Origin: Rhodococcus sp. 14-2470-1b
GTDB lineage: Bacteria > Actinomycetota > Actinomycetes > Mycobacteriales > Mycobacteriaceae
Assembly (NCBI RefSeq): GCF_002259415.1
Contig: NZ_NPFY01000016.1
Location: 1 to 64,000 of the forward strand
Reading direction: 5' to 3'
Length of the DNA: 64,000 bases
The notes below the pieces were generated by a model. It had not been told where the DNA came from. It did no database searches and saw only the letters and a program-made list of their open reading frames with translations. The translations under genes and the position numbers were made by a program. This document shows positions 46,517 to 58,125 of the stretch, one piece after another (the first letter of the stretch is position 1; each line of letters begins with the position of its first letter).

Positions 46517-47437
46517 TCAGCGAGCCGCAGCCAGAGCCGTCACCACAGCAGACGGGCTCGGGCGGCCGATCTGCTCGGCCATCCACAGCGATGTGTCGAC
46601 CAGCAGATCCAGATCGATACCGGTGTCGATGCCCATGCCGTGCAGCATCCACAGCAAGTCCTCGGTCGCGAGATTTCCCGTGGCGCCCTTCGCGTACGGG
46701 CATCGGCCGAGACCGCCCGCCGAACTGTCGAACTCGGTGACACCTGCCTGCAGCGATGCGTACACGTTAGCCAATGCTTGGCCGTAGGTATCGTGGAAAT
46801 GCATGGCGACCGAGTCCACGGTGATACCGCTGCCGAGCACCGCATCCAGCACCGAGTGCACGTGGCCTGGGGTGGCTACGCCGATGGTGTCGCCGAGCGA
46901 GAGCGAGGTGGTCCCGAGTTCAGCGAGTCGAACCGCGACGTCGGCAACCTGCTCGACGTCGACGTGACCTTCCCACGGATCGCCGAAGCACATCGATATG
47001 TACCCGCGCACCGGGAGGCCGCTGGCCAATGCTCCCTCGACGACCGGCCGCGCTGAGTCGAGCGCTCCCTGCACCGTCGTACCGAGGTTCTTGGTAGCGA
47101 AAGTCTCTGTTGCGCTGACGAACACCGCGATCTCGCGTGCGCCCGCTGCGAGTGCGCGTTCGAGACCGCGCTGGTTGGGAGCGAGGACCACCTGGCGGAC
47201 GGAACCGGGCAGGGTCAACGTCGACATCAGATCTTCGGCGTCGGCGAGCTGTGGAATCCATTTCGGCGACACGAAACTCGTCAGCTCGAGGCTCTCGACG
47301 CCCGCGTCGACGAGCCTCCGGCAGAACTCCGCCTTGACGGACGTGGGCACGGGTTCGGCCTCTGCTTGCAGGCCGTCACGAGGCCCGACCTCGTACACGC
47401 TCACGGCCGAGGGCATTCCGCTCTCGAACTGCGGCAT
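46517..47437 (-). CDS. mvaB: Hydroxymethylglutaryl-CoA lyase
   Basis: 306 residues from ATG 47437; a longer upstream frame has no coding support. It opens VYEVGPRDGLQAE and carries the HMGL signature GGLGRCPYAKGATGNLATED, with the catalytic cysteine. The reaction splits (S)-3-hydroxy-3-methylglutaryl-CoA into acetyl-CoA and acetoacetate. Its start overlaps the HMG-CoA reductase stop by 1 nt, as in the mvaAB mevalonate operon of Pseudomonas mevalonii. Confidence 0.92.
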   Translation of the reverse strand: MPQFESGMPSAVSVYEVGPRDGLQAEAEPVPTSVKAEFCRRLVDAGVESLELTSFVSPKWIPQLADAEDLMSTLTLPGSVRQVVLAPNQRGLERALAAGAREIAVFVSATETFATKNLGTTVQGALDSARPVVEGALASGLPVRGYISMCFGDPWEGHVDVEQVADVAVRLAELGTTSLSLGDTIGVATPGHVHSVLDAVLGSGITVDSVAMHFHDTYGQALANVYASLQAGVTEFDSSAGGLGRCPYAKGATGNLATEDLLWMLHGMGIDTGIDLDLLVDTSLWMAEQIGRPSPSAVVTALAAAR

Positions 47438-48711
47438 CAGTTCCCGCCGCGAATCTCGGCCAGCACCTTCTCGGCGTGCTCGACGCGGATGGTGCGGTCG
47501 TCGATCAGTCGCTTGACCACGAGGTCCATTTCCGTCGTTGTGGCGCCTGCCGTGGCCGCGATGGTGCGCGCGTGCAAACTCATGTGACCGCGCTGAATTC
47601 CCTCCGCAGCGAGCGCACGGCATGCGCCGAGGTTCTGCGCGAGACCGACCGAGACGATGATCCGTGCGAGCTCGGACGCCGAGGTGACACCGAGAATCTT
47701 GACTGCCGTGCGTGCAACCGGGTGGACTTTCGTTGCACCGCCGACGAGCCCGACCGCCATCGGTACTTCGAGCGTTCCGACGAGATGTCCGTCGGTGTTC
47801 TTCTCGAAGTGCGAGAGCGCCGTGTACCGTCCGTCCTCTGCGACAGCGTGCGAGTGGCATCCGGCTTCCACTGCGCGCGTGTCGTTTCCGGACGCAAGAA
47901 CGGCTGCGGTGATGCCGTTCATGATGCCTTTGTTGTGCGTCGCCGCGCGGTACGGATCCGATTCGGCCAGAGCCGACGCGTGCACGATGTTCTCGACCAC
48001 GTCGTCGCCGCCGAGGAGGTCTCGGTCGAAGATCGCACGAGCGCGTACGAGACGCAGATCTGCCTTGTTGGTCAGAATGCGGAGAAGTGAACGACCCCCG
48101 GCGATCTCGGCGAGGCGGGGTGCGATGGCCTCTGCCATCGTGTTGACTGCGTTGGCGCCCATGGCGTCGCGCACGTCGACGACGAGGTGCGCCACGACGT
48201 GGGTACCGGTTCGGGTTGCCACGAGTCGGACGGACAGGTCCGACGCTCCGCCCCCTAACTTCACGAGCATCGGATCCTGCTCGTTGGCCGACGCGACGAT
48301 CTCCTCGCGTGCTTCGAGAAGGCGCAGACGTGCGCCCTCGGGATCGGGCGTGTCGAGAAGTTGGATCTGGGCCTGCATGACAGATCCGGAGTCGGAGGTG
48401 AAGAACCCTCCGTGTGCCCGCGCCATGCGAGCGGCGTTGCTTGCCGCTGCAACGACGGAGGGCTCCTCCGTCGCCATCGGAACGAGGTGGTCGCGGCCGT
48501 CGACGGTGAAATTGGTTGCGATACCGACGGGGATCCCCATCACGCCGATGACGTTCTCGATCATGTGATCGGCATGCTCGACGTCGAGTCCACTGCCGGG
48601 TTCGAGGACGCCGATCTCGTCTGCGCTCAGACCCGTTCGTTCGGCGACGAGCGCCCTCCGTTGTTCGGGCGTCGAATCCTTGAGTCCGGGAATCCGGCTG
48701 TTGACAGTCAC
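47437..48711 (-). CDS. mvaA: Hydroxymethylglutaryl-CoA reductase, degradative (class II)
   Basis: 424 residues from GTG 48711, with GGAGGA about 6 nt upstream (a GTG at 48738 also fits). The class II segments are ENVIGVMGIPVGIATNF, ATEEPSVVAAAS (catalytic Glu), RILTNKADLRLV (Lys) and ASGNDTRAVEAGCHSHA (Asp). The C-terminal RGHMSLHAR supplies the catalytic His. Together with the lyase it turns mevalonate into HMG-CoA, then acetyl-CoA plus acetoacetate. Degradative assignment follows from the operon, not from cofactor data. Confidence 0.92.
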   Translation of the reverse strand: MTVNSRIPGLKDSTPEQRRALVAERTGLSADEIGVLEPGSGLDVEHADHMIENVIGVMGIPVGIATNFTVDGRDHLVPMATEEPSVVAAASNAARMARAHGGFFTSDSGSVMQAQIQLLDTPDPEGARLRLLEAREEIVASANEQDPMLVKLGGGASDLSVRLVATRTGTHVVAHLVVDVRDAMGANAVNTMAEAIAPRLAEIAGGRSLLRILTNKADLRLVRARAIFDRDLLGGDDVVENIVHASALAESDPYRAATHNKGIMNGITAAVLASGNDTRAVEAGCHSHAVAEDGRYTALSHFEKNTDGHLVGTLEVPMAVGLVGGATKVHPVARTAVKILGVTSASELARIIVSVGLAQNLGACRALAAEGIQRGHMSLHARTIAATAGATTTEMDLVVKRLIDDRTIRVEHAEKVLAEIRGGN

Positions 48712-48750
48712 TGCTTCCTCCGCATTGTCGCAGGCCACCTGAGTCGAGGC

Positions 48751-48774
48751 CGTGATCGTGTGCTGCTGATCACG
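48751..48774. promoter_or_regulatory. Inverted repeat upstream of HMG-CoA reductase
   Basis: CGTGATC (48751-48757) and GATCACG (48768-48774) are perfect 7-bp arms, 10 nt apart, in the 153-bp gap between the PucR gene and HMG-CoA reductase. It could be a separate operator for the catabolic genes. Confidence 0.4.
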
Positions 48775-48864
48775 CTATTCCCGACCGGACGGTCGCCGAC
48801 ATGTGCGATAGACACGGGATGTGCTCGTTTTCGTGTGTGATGAATCTACTCGCCGCCGCCGTGA

Positions 48865-50790
48865 TCAGTCGCGGGGTCGACGCCTGGCGACAGCCCTGAG
48901 CTCGTCGAGCCGTACCGCCGTCGAGATACGGAACAGGATCTCGTCCTGCCGCCAGTCCTCACCCAGCAGCGATTTGAGGCGTTCGAGTCGCTGGAGAATC
49001 GTGTTCGTGTGATAACTCAACGCACGCGCAGTCTTCGTTGGGCTCGCATCGTTGCGGACGAACGCTCGTAGCGTCGAGACCAAGTCGGTCCGGTGGACCG
49101 CGTCGTACTGTACGACTGGTCCGATCGTCTGGTCGATGAACGCGTGCAGGGCTTCCGGGTCGGACCCGAACATCACCATGTAGGGCGCATAGGCCTGCGT
49201 TCCGACGGCACCGTCCTCGACCCCGAGGGCGTCGAGCAACCGGGCCGTTCTGTGGCCCGTGTCGAATCGCCCCGAGAAGTCGTCGATCGATGATGCGGAC
49301 GGCGTGGCGACGACGAGCACCGGATCGTCGGCGCCCGCGACGAGGTGTGCATGCAGGGCGCGGGCGGTGGCGAGAGGGTCCGCGGAAGGAACTGCGGCTG
49401 CGATCGTGCCCTCGTGCTCGCCGACGATTCCTCGGCCGTCGAAGTACGACGCCGTCGCGCGTTCGACGGCCGAGCGTCGTTCAGGTTCGACGACCACGAC
49501 GAGGACAGTCGTCAGATCGGTCAGGACGACGCGGCGTGCACGCGCTCGCCGATCGAGGTCCCGTCGACGTTCCGGGGAGGCGTCGAGAAGGTCCGATATC
49601 AGATCGCCGCGCGTGCGGCGGTCCGCGTCGGCAACCGCATTGTGCTGCAGGACCAGCAGCGCGGCGACCTGCGCCGCACGCTCGATCGTGCGCTCGTCGA
49701 CGGGGCCCAGTTCCAGCTCTCCCGCGCTGAGCAGCACCGCGCCGAAAAAGAGCTCACCCGCGGTGACGGCTGCGACTACCTCGACCGAGGGATCGCCGTG
49801 TACTCGACAGCAGTGGCCGCTGGAGCGGCTCGTGGTCACCGCGTCCCGAACGGCAGGCGGGAGAGTGACCGCGGTGGTTCCTGGGTCATCCGACGACGAG
49901 GCAACAGGGAACGATTCTGCGTCGAGGATCGTGACGGTTCGTCCCAGCGCCGTCGCCAGTGTGTCGGCGACCTGTGGGAAACCTCCGCCGAGTAGGACAG
50001 CATGGACGAGCTCTTGGTGAACTACGTTGGATCGGTCTCGGGTCTCGACGTGATCGGTCAGCGTATCGAGGGCTGCCCGCGCCTCGTCCTCCGAACTACG
50101 GAGCTGCGCAAGGTTGTTCGCCGTCTGCAGTACGACGGACGCGTGGTCGGCCAATGCCGACAGGACAGCGATTTCCTCGGGCGTGAACTCGTGCTCCTGC
50201 CGAGTCGCGGCGAACAGAACACCGAGGACGCGACCTTCGGACAGCATCGGCACCCCGAGGATCGAGATGATTCCCTCGGCGGAGACGGCGTCGTCGATGG
50301 TGTGTTCGTGAATGCCCTCGAGGTACTGGCTGTATCTCGGTACCCACAGCGCTGCCCGTGTGTCGGCTACCTGGCTGGCGAGGCCCATTCCGGCCGGGAC
50401 TCTCAGTTTTTGAAATTGCGGCGTAACCGATCCGACCGTTTTGCGGACGTGGAGCTCGCGCGTCGCGATGTCGAACTCCGAGAGGTAGGTGACGTCGGTG
50501 CCCATCATCTCGTGTGCGCGGGTCACCAGGCGGGCCAGCAGCGCATCGATGTCGCGTACCTCGGCAAGCTCTCTGGCGCTGGAGAACAATGCTGCGAGTT
50601 CGTGTTCACGCCTGCGCAACCGGGTGAGCTCGTCTCGGTGACGCTGGACACGCGCGAGGATGCCTGTACGGTCGGCGTCGTCGATGCCCAGTTCGGACAA
50701 TGTTGCAGTGATGGTGTCGTCGGCGCCTGCTCGCGAGGAGGCCGCGTCGAGTACCTCGCCGATCACTCGTCCGAGGTCTGCGGCATCCAT
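48865..50790 (-). CDS. PucR/CdaR-type regulator with N-terminal GAF domain
   Basis: 641 residues from ATG 50790. A GAF domain (about 80-240) contains ALLARLVTRAHEMMGTDVTYLSEFD and GIISILGVPMLSEGRVLGVLF. The C-terminal PucR-type helix-turn-helix is TLRAFVRNDASPTKTARALSYHTNTILQRLERLKSLLG. Such proteins are usually activators of catabolic operons. Lying between the transporter and HMG-CoA reductase genes on the same strand, it very likely controls this cluster. Confidence 0.88.
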   Translation of the reverse strand: MDAADLGRVIGEVLDAASSRAGADDTITATLSELGIDDADRTGILARVQRHRDELTRLRRREHELAALFSSARELAEVRDIDALLARLVTRAHEMMGTDVTYLSEFDIATRELHVRKTVGSVTPQFQKLRVPAGMGLASQVADTRAALWVPRYSQYLEGIHEHTIDDAVSAEGIISILGVPMLSEGRVLGVLFAATRQEHEFTPEEIAVLSALADHASVVLQTANNLAQLRSSEDEARAALDTLTDHVETRDRSNVVHQELVHAVLLGGGFPQVADTLATALGRTVTILDAESFPVASSSDDPGTTAVTLPPAVRDAVTTSRSSGHCCRVHGDPSVEVVAAVTAGELFFGAVLLSAGELELGPVDERTIERAAQVAALLVLQHNAVADADRRTRGDLISDLLDASPERRRDLDRRARARRVVLTDLTTVLVVVVEPERRSAVERATASYFDGRGIVGEHEGTIAAAVPSADPLATARALHAHLVAGADDPVLVVATPSASSIDDFSGRFDTGHRTARLLDALGVEDGAVGTQAYAPYMVMFGSDPEALHAFIDQTIGPVVQYDAVHRTDLVSTLRAFVRNDASPTKTARALSYHTNTILQRLERLKSLLGEDWRQDEILFRISTAVRLDELRAVARRRPRD

Positions 50791-50858
50791 GTCCTCAGAA
50801 TGCCTCGAGCCGGCGCAGTACGCTCCACCGACCCGAGGCATCGTCGTCGCAGGCTCGC

Positions 50859-52217
50859 TCACGCGTCGGATCGGACCGTCCGACGCGTTGCCATGAGTCC
50901 CTGAACCGAGAAGATCGAGATGACTCCGGTTGCAACGATGTAAAGGCTGATAGCCCATGAACCGCCGAACACGTCGAGCAGCTCGAGGTAGATGATGGGG
51001 ACGAATGCCGACCCGACGACGGTGCCGATTCCCAGCGCCAACGACATACCTGTGTACCGGATCGATGCGGTGAACGATTCCGCGTACAGCACGCCGAGTG
51101 TTCCGTAGGAAGCGCAGAACCCGACGGTCGCCAGAAGGTAGCCCAGGACGGTCAATGCGACGTTACCGCTGTCGATCAGCCAGAACATAGGGAATGCGAC
51201 CAGGACGGTGAGCACGATTCCTGAGGTGAACACCGCACGCCGACCGAACCGGTCCGACAGACTGCCTGCAAACGGAATTCCGAAGAACGCCACCGTCGAA
51301 CACGCCACTGCGACGAGCAACATGGTGGTTCGCGAGAGTCCGATGTAGGTGGTTCCGTAGGTGATGCTGAAGGTGAAGAGGGCGTAGAAGATCGCGCCGA
51401 CGTTGGCAAAGCAGAACGCGGCGAGCAGCACGGGCTTCCAGTGATCGCGCAGCGTCTCCACGATCGGCATCTTGGCGCGAGTCCCGGACTTCTGAAGTTC
51501 CTGGAATGCAGGCGTTTCCGAGATCTTGAGCCGAATGACGAGACCGACGATCACCAGAGTGGCGCTGAGCAGGAATGGAACTCGCCACCCCCAGGACCGG
51601 AACGCCTCGTCGGGAAGAAGGCCGAGAGCGAGGAATGTGAGAGTGGACAGGGTCAGGCCGAGCGCAAGACCGGATTGCGGTGCGCTCCCGAAGAGGCCTC
51701 GCTTGTTCTTGGGGGAGTGCTCGACGACCATCAGGACCGCTCCACCCCATTCGCCGCCGAGCGCGAAGCCTTGGATGAACCGAAGCGTCATCAGCAGGAT
51801 CGGTGCGGTGACGCCGATTGCCTCGTACGTGGGGAGCAAGCCGATTGCGAATGTCGCACCGCCCATCGCGATCAGCGAGATGACGAGCATCGACTTGCGA
51901 CCGATTCGGTCGCCGAAGTGCCCGAACACCACTGATCCGAGCGGTCGACCGAAGTACCCGACGGCGATGCCGCCGAACGCGAGGATGGTCCCGACGACGG
52001 GGTCGTAGGTGGGAAAGAACAGTGCGTTGAGGACGAGAGCGGCGGCAGTCGAGTAGGCGAAGAAGTCGAACCATTCGATCGTCGTCCCGATCAAACTCGA
52101 CGTGACGATCGTCCGCATACGGCTGGACCCATGCGTGTCGGACGGTGCTGAGCTCGGCTGAGGGCGTGCGACGGTCGCGGGCGACTCGGAGGATTCGTAC
52201 ACCGGTGTGGTGTCCAT
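50859..52217 (-). CDS. MFS transporter, metabolite:H+ symporter (MHS) type
   Basis: 452 residues with 12 predicted helices. The first helix carries SLIGTTIEWFDFFAYS and motif A is GHFGDRIGRKSMLV, typical of the MHS (ProP/ShiA/KgtP) group that takes up organic acids. It heads the minus-strand operon ahead of the PucR, HMG-CoA reductase and lyase genes, so it probably imports their substrate, possibly mevalonate. Confidence 0.88.
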   Translation of the reverse strand: MDTTPVYESSESPATVARPQPSSAPSDTHGSSRMRTIVTSSLIGTTIEWFDFFAYSTAAALVLNALFFPTYDPVVGTILAFGGIAVGYFGRPLGSVVFGHFGDRIGRKSMLVISLIAMGGATFAIGLLPTYEAIGVTAPILLMTLRFIQGFALGGEWGGAVLMVVEHSPKNKRGLFGSAPQSGLALGLTLSTLTFLALGLLPDEAFRSWGWRVPFLLSATLVIVGLVIRLKISETPAFQELQKSGTRAKMPIVETLRDHWKPVLLAAFCFANVGAIFYALFTFSITYGTTYIGLSRTTMLLVAVACSTVAFFGIPFAGSLSDRFGRRAVFTSGIVLTVLVAFPMFWLIDSGNVALTVLGYLLATVGFCASYGTLGVLYAESFTASIRYTGMSLALGIGTVVGSAFVPIIYLELLDVFGGSWAISLYIVATGVISIFSVQGLMATRRTVRSDA

Positions 52218-52441
52218 GGGCGTCTACTTTCGGAATGAGTCTTTCGGTGATGAACGGACCGGGTTCGGCTGTCCACTCCGCATCAATCTGTGTCGGCGAT
52301 CACTTTACGGTCGGCCTAAGTCCCCGAATATGTGTGTTCGGCCCATGGAATAGAGCATTCGATGGGTGTGAAGCACAGCGTGCGCCCTGCGTGGACGAGT
52401 TCCGATTTGCACTGGGCCGCGACGCGATCAATACTCGAACT

Positions 52442-52465
52442 AATAGTTGTGTATCTACAAGTATT
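52442..52465. promoter_or_regulatory. MarR-type operator upstream of the DHA2 transporter
   Basis: AATAGTTGT (52442-52450) and ACAAGTATT (52457-52465) are inverted arms with one mismatch around GTATCT; an outer pair CAATACT (52429-52435) and AGTATTG (52460-52466) is also perfect. They end 9 nt before the transporter ATG. The MarR gene is downstream in the same operon. Confidence 0.6.
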
Positions 52466-52473
52466 GGATTTCG

Positions 52474-53898
52474 ATGAGCGAACTGACCAAGCGGCACCGC
52501 TACCTGGTGCTCGCAATCTGCTGCATGAGCCTGTTTCTCGTCAGCATCGACAACACGATCGTCAATGTCGCGCTGCCGTCGATCGGGTCCGACCTGCAGG
52601 CATCGGTGTCGGGCCTGCAGTGGATCATCGACGCCTACACGCTGGTTCTAGCGTCATTGCTGATGCTGGGAGGCTCGAGCGCTGATCGATTCGGCCGCAA
52701 GAAGTTCTTCATGATCGGCACGGCACTGTTCATCGTCGGATCACTGCTGTGCAGTGTCGCGCCGTCGCTGGGCTGGCTCGTCGCGTTCCGCATGGTGCAG
52801 GCCGTCGGAGGATCGATGATGAACCCGGTGGCCATGTCGATCATCACCAACACGTTCACCGATCCGAAAGAACGCGCGGGGGCTATCGGAGTGTGGGGTG
52901 GCGTGGTCGGAATCTCCATGGCAGGAGGACCGCTCATCGGGGGTGCACTCGTCACGTCGGCGGGCTGGGAGTCGATCTTCTGGGTGAACGTCCCGATCGG
53001 TGTGATCGCCTTGTTCTTGACGTGGAAGTTCGTTCCCGAATCCAGAGCCGCGCATGCACGACGCTTCGACCCGGCCGGGCAGGTGCTGATGATCGTGCTG
53101 CTTGCCAGCGTTGTGTTCACCATCATCGAGACACCGGCGAAGGGATGGTCCTCGCCGACGATTCTCGTCACAGCCACCGTTGCTGTGGCGTCACTCGTCG
53201 CATTTCTGCACGTGGAAACGCACCGGACCGAACCTCTCGTCGAACTGAGCTTCTTCCGCAGCGTTCCGTTCTCCGGGGCGACGGTCATCGCCGTGTGTGC
53301 GTTCGGATCGCTCGGCGGATTCCTGTTCCTGAACACGCTGTATCTGCAGGACGTTCGTGGCTACTCGGCGCTTCACGCCGGCCTCTACACGCTTCCGATG
53401 GCGTTGATGACACTGATACTCGCACCGATATCGGGACGCCTCACGGGTTCTCGCGGACCTCGGACCTCGCTGGTGGTGGCCGGAGTCGGCTTCGTCGTCT
53501 CGTCCCTGATGCTGACCCAGCTGACGGCGACGACGTCGTTCGCGTGGCTTGCCTTGCCCTACATCGTGTTCGGAATCGGATTCGGAATGGTCAACGCGCC
53601 CATCACCAACACCGCCGTGTCCGGAATGCCCCGCAGTCAAGCAGGAGTCGCGTCGGCGGTGGCGTCGACGTCGAGACAGGTCGGCCAATCTCTCGGTGTC
53701 GCGGTGGTGGGGTCGATCATCACCTCCGGTCTCGTCGGTACCTTCGCCGACGGGTTCGTCGACGCTGCGCGTTCGGCGTGGTTCGTCATGGCAGGTGCCG
53801 GAATCGTCGTCTTCGTACTCGCCTTCGTCACGACCGGGTCGTGGGCCCGCGGCACCGCGCAGCGGGTTGCCGATCGGTCGCCGGAGCTCGTGTCATGA
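52474..53898 (+). CDS. MFS transporter, DHA2 (14-helix) drug:H+ antiporter type
   Basis: 474 residues from ATG 52474. It has 14 predicted helices and the signatures SIDNTIVNVALPSIG, SADRFGRKKFFMIG and GVVGISMAGGPLIGGALV. Followed by a MarR gene whose ATG overlaps its stop (ATGA), it is a typical multidrug efflux operon with the regulator encoded second. Confidence 0.92.
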   Translation: MSELTKRHRYLVLAICCMSLFLVSIDNTIVNVALPSIGSDLQASVSGLQWIIDAYTLVLASLLMLGGSSADRFGRKKFFMIGTALFIVGSLLCSVAPSLGWLVAFRMVQAVGGSMMNPVAMSIITNTFTDPKERAGAIGVWGGVVGISMAGGPLIGGALVTSAGWESIFWVNVPIGVIALFLTWKFVPESRAAHARRFDPAGQVLMIVLLASVVFTIIETPAKGWSSPTILVTATVAVASLVAFLHVETHRTEPLVELSFFRSVPFSGATVIAVCAFGSLGGFLFLNTLYLQDVRGYSALHAGLYTLPMALMTLILAPISGRLTGSRGPRTSLVVAGVGFVVSSLMLTQLTATTSFAWLALPYIVFGIGFGMVNAPITNTAVSGMPRSQAGVASAVASTSRQVGQSLGVAVVGSIITSGLVGTFADGFVDAARSAWFVMAGAGIVVFVLAFVTTGSWARGTAQRVADRSPELVS

Positions 53899-54299
53899 GT
53901 GCGGAGGACGTGTGGGGTGACATCCGTACGCTCGTCTTCGATCATGCCGATCCGCACCGCGCCGTGGTCGCGGCGACAGGGGAGAGCTTCTACCGATGCA
54001 AGGTGCTTCGGCGACTGGTGGCCGGCCCGCTGTCTGCGGGAGCGCTCGCGGATCGATTGAACACCGATCCGCCGTACCTCTCGGTCACGTTGAAAGAGTT
54101 GGAATCCCGCGGATACGTGATACGGACCGAAGACCCTGCCGACCGTCGGCGTCGGGTCGTGGACCTCACCCCCGCCGGACGTGAGGTAGCCGACCGAGCG
54201 AACGCCGCACTGAACGCACCGCCCGCGGGGTTCGCGAACCTTTCTTCGGACGAACTGGGGCAACTCGGGACACTGATGGGCAGGCTGCTCCGAAGCTGA
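53895..54299 (+). CDS. MarR family transcriptional regulator
   Basis: 134 residues from ATG 53895. The winged helix is GALADRLNTDPPYLSVTLKELESRGYVIRTEDPADRRRRVVDLTPAG. The N-terminal helix is shorter than usual. Translationally coupled to the DHA2 transporter, it probably represses the operon from the palindrome at 52442. Confidence 0.88.
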   Translation: MSAEDVWGDIRTLVFDHADPHRAVVAATGESFYRCKVLRRLVAGPLSAGALADRLNTDPPYLSVTLKELESRGYVIRTEDPADRRRRVVDLTPAGREVADRANAALNAPPAGFANLSSDELGQLGTLMGRLLRS

Positions 54300-54367
54300 C
54301 ACCTTTTTTGCCGAGCTGCCACACGCACTATGACGCGAACTGCGGTGGCAACCCGGCAGAACCGGTG

Positions 54368-56394
<2,027 letters not shown>

Positions 56395-56398
<4 letters not shown>

Positions 56399-57636
56399 AC
56401 GTAGAAGTCCAGTTCTTCCTGATGCTTCAGCAGGTCACGCATGCGGTACGGGTCGTCGCCGAAGAAGTACAGCAGACCCCAGTGCGTTCCGAAAGCTGTT
56501 CGCTTGGTGACGGTTTCCTCGACTGGTGCCGAGAGGTCGTTGGTTTCGTAATAGTCGTGCTCGGCGGTCTCGGCCGGAATCTCGAGGTGGCTGACGACGC
56601 GTCGGCGTGGGTACACGCCGAAGCAGCCGGCGATGCCGGTGGCGTCCTCGACCTCGGTCGGGAAGAACGCGTCGATCTCTTCCTCTGTGGTCTTGGGGTC
56701 GAACGCCAGCGCAAGCCCTTGGTAGGCGTTGAAGCCGTAGGCGCGCTCGAGGAGCTCGAACACCTTGAAACCTGGTGGCCGGTATGCCACTTCACCGAAG
56801 TACATCTCTCCGTCGCTGGTGACGAAGTATTCCGGGTGCACGAATCCGAACTCGATGTCGAAGGTCTTGATGAGCTTCTCGATCTGCGCGGTGATCTGCG
56901 GCCGGTACTTCTCGAGCTCCGGAGTTGCGGGCACGAACACCGAGTATCCGAGCGTCACGTACTCGGAGATGTTGAGGAACTTGATCTTTCCGTTGTGGAT
57001 CCACGCTTCGACAGCGAATTCCCAGCCGTCCAAATGCGACTCCATCAGCACCGGGAACTCGTCGTCGGGGATGGAGTCGACCTCGTCGGGAGTGCGGATG
57101 ACGCGGTGCCCCAGGCATCCGGCCTTGTCGAAGGCCTTGAGGTGAATGGGATCGTTGGGGTCGCCGTCGAGTTTGAGGAGTGTCTGGTTGACGCGGCGGA
57201 GGAATCGAACAACGTCTTCCCGGTCGTGCGCTTCCTCGAAGATGCCGACGCGGATGCCGCCGAGCTGCGCGCGACGCTTCATCAGCGCCTTGTCTCGCAG
57301 CAACATCGCCTGACCGAACAACCGTGGGTTACCGAGCAGAACGGAGTTGATGGCACCCGCCCACTCGACAGTCTCCTCGTACAGCGGGATCGCGACGTCG
57401 ACACCACGATCCTGCAGTGCCTCGGCGATCTCGAGCGAACGGTCGTTGATGCGTTCGAAGTTCCAGGAGATGTACGGAATGTCGTGTTCGGTGCAGTACT
57501 GCTCGGCCCATTCGGGCGCCACGACCACATACCGACGGTCGAATGCATCGAGGGCCTCCACCGCGGCGAGACTCCAGCCCAGTAGTGCGACGTAGCCCTT
57601 CTCCGGATTCTTCTCCAGTCGTGTGGGCTGCGGCAT
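56395..57636 (-). CDS. ATP-grasp domain protein
   Basis: 413 residues from ATG 57636; an upstream GTG/ATG frame is not supported. A pre-ATP-grasp domain with YVALLGWSLAAVEALDAF is followed by the grasp domain: RDKALMKRRAQLGG, ESHLDGWEFAVEAWIHNG, and the Mg2+/nucleotide strand MYFGEVAYRPPG with Glu282. Such enzymes join a carboxylate to an amine or other nucleophile using ATP. Co-encoding with the putative cysteine-protease-like protein suggests a peptide or amide-forming system; the substrate is unknown. Confidence 0.85.
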
Positions 57637-57730
57637 ACATGGTCCTTTCCGTCGGAAACGTGTCGTCAGGTCGTCCCGTCCACCGTACATAGGGCAGTGC
57701 GCAGGGCAAATCGCGCACGTACGTCACCGT

Positions 57731-57764
57731 CGCGACGTGCGGTGGTCCGCGACGTGCGGTGGTC
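57731..57764. repeat. Exact 17-bp tandem duplication
   Basis: CGCGACGTGCGGTGGTC occurs twice head to tail (57731-57747 and 57748-57764), between the ATP-grasp start and the DUF1801 stop. It looks like a recent slippage or duplication in the upstream region of the ATP-grasp operon. Confidence 0.75.
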
Positions 57765-57773
57765 ACCGTGGGC

Positions 57774-58115
57774 CTAGTGCTGGTTGACGTCCACGGCGCT
57801 GCGGATCAGGTCCGAGAAGCCTTTCTCGTCGACGACGTCTCCGGAGTGGATGTCGATCGCGCGGCGCGTTCCGGCATCGAGGCTGGCGTTGAAGATTCCG
57901 GACGGGTCGGTCACCGACGCGCCCTTCGCGAAGGTCACCTTGACCTTGTCCTTGTAGGTCTCGACCGTGCACAGAAGACCGTCGAGACTGAACGTAGGCA
58001 CGCCGTCGGGATTGGACGGCTTGCGCCACTTCACTTCCTCGGTGGCACCTGGAGCAGCAGTGAGAATCAGTCCACGGATGGTGTCCACGGTGTCGATCCG
58101 CCAGTCTGCGCTCAT
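57774..58115 (-). CDS. DUF1801 family protein
   Basis: 113 residues from ATG 58115. It has the DUF1801 pattern: ADWRIDTVDTIRGLILTAAP, EEVKWRKPSNP, and FNASLDAGTRRAIDI. Single-domain, cytoplasmic, function unknown. It lies 10 bp upstream of a membrane protein stop on the same strand. Confidence 0.85.
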   Translation of the reverse strand: MSADWRIDTVDTIRGLILTAAPGATEEVKWRKPSNPDGVPTFSLDGLLCTVETYKDKVKVTFAKGASVTDPSGIFNASLDAGTRRAIDIHSGDVVDEKGFSDLIRSAVDVNQH

Positions 58116-58125
58116 AGGCGAAAGA

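Noticed and set aside
46517..47860. N-terminal extension of HMG-CoA lyase upstream of 47437
   Set aside because: The extension lies in the HMG-CoA reductase gene; the family begins near MPQFESG and the ATG overlaps the reductase stop.
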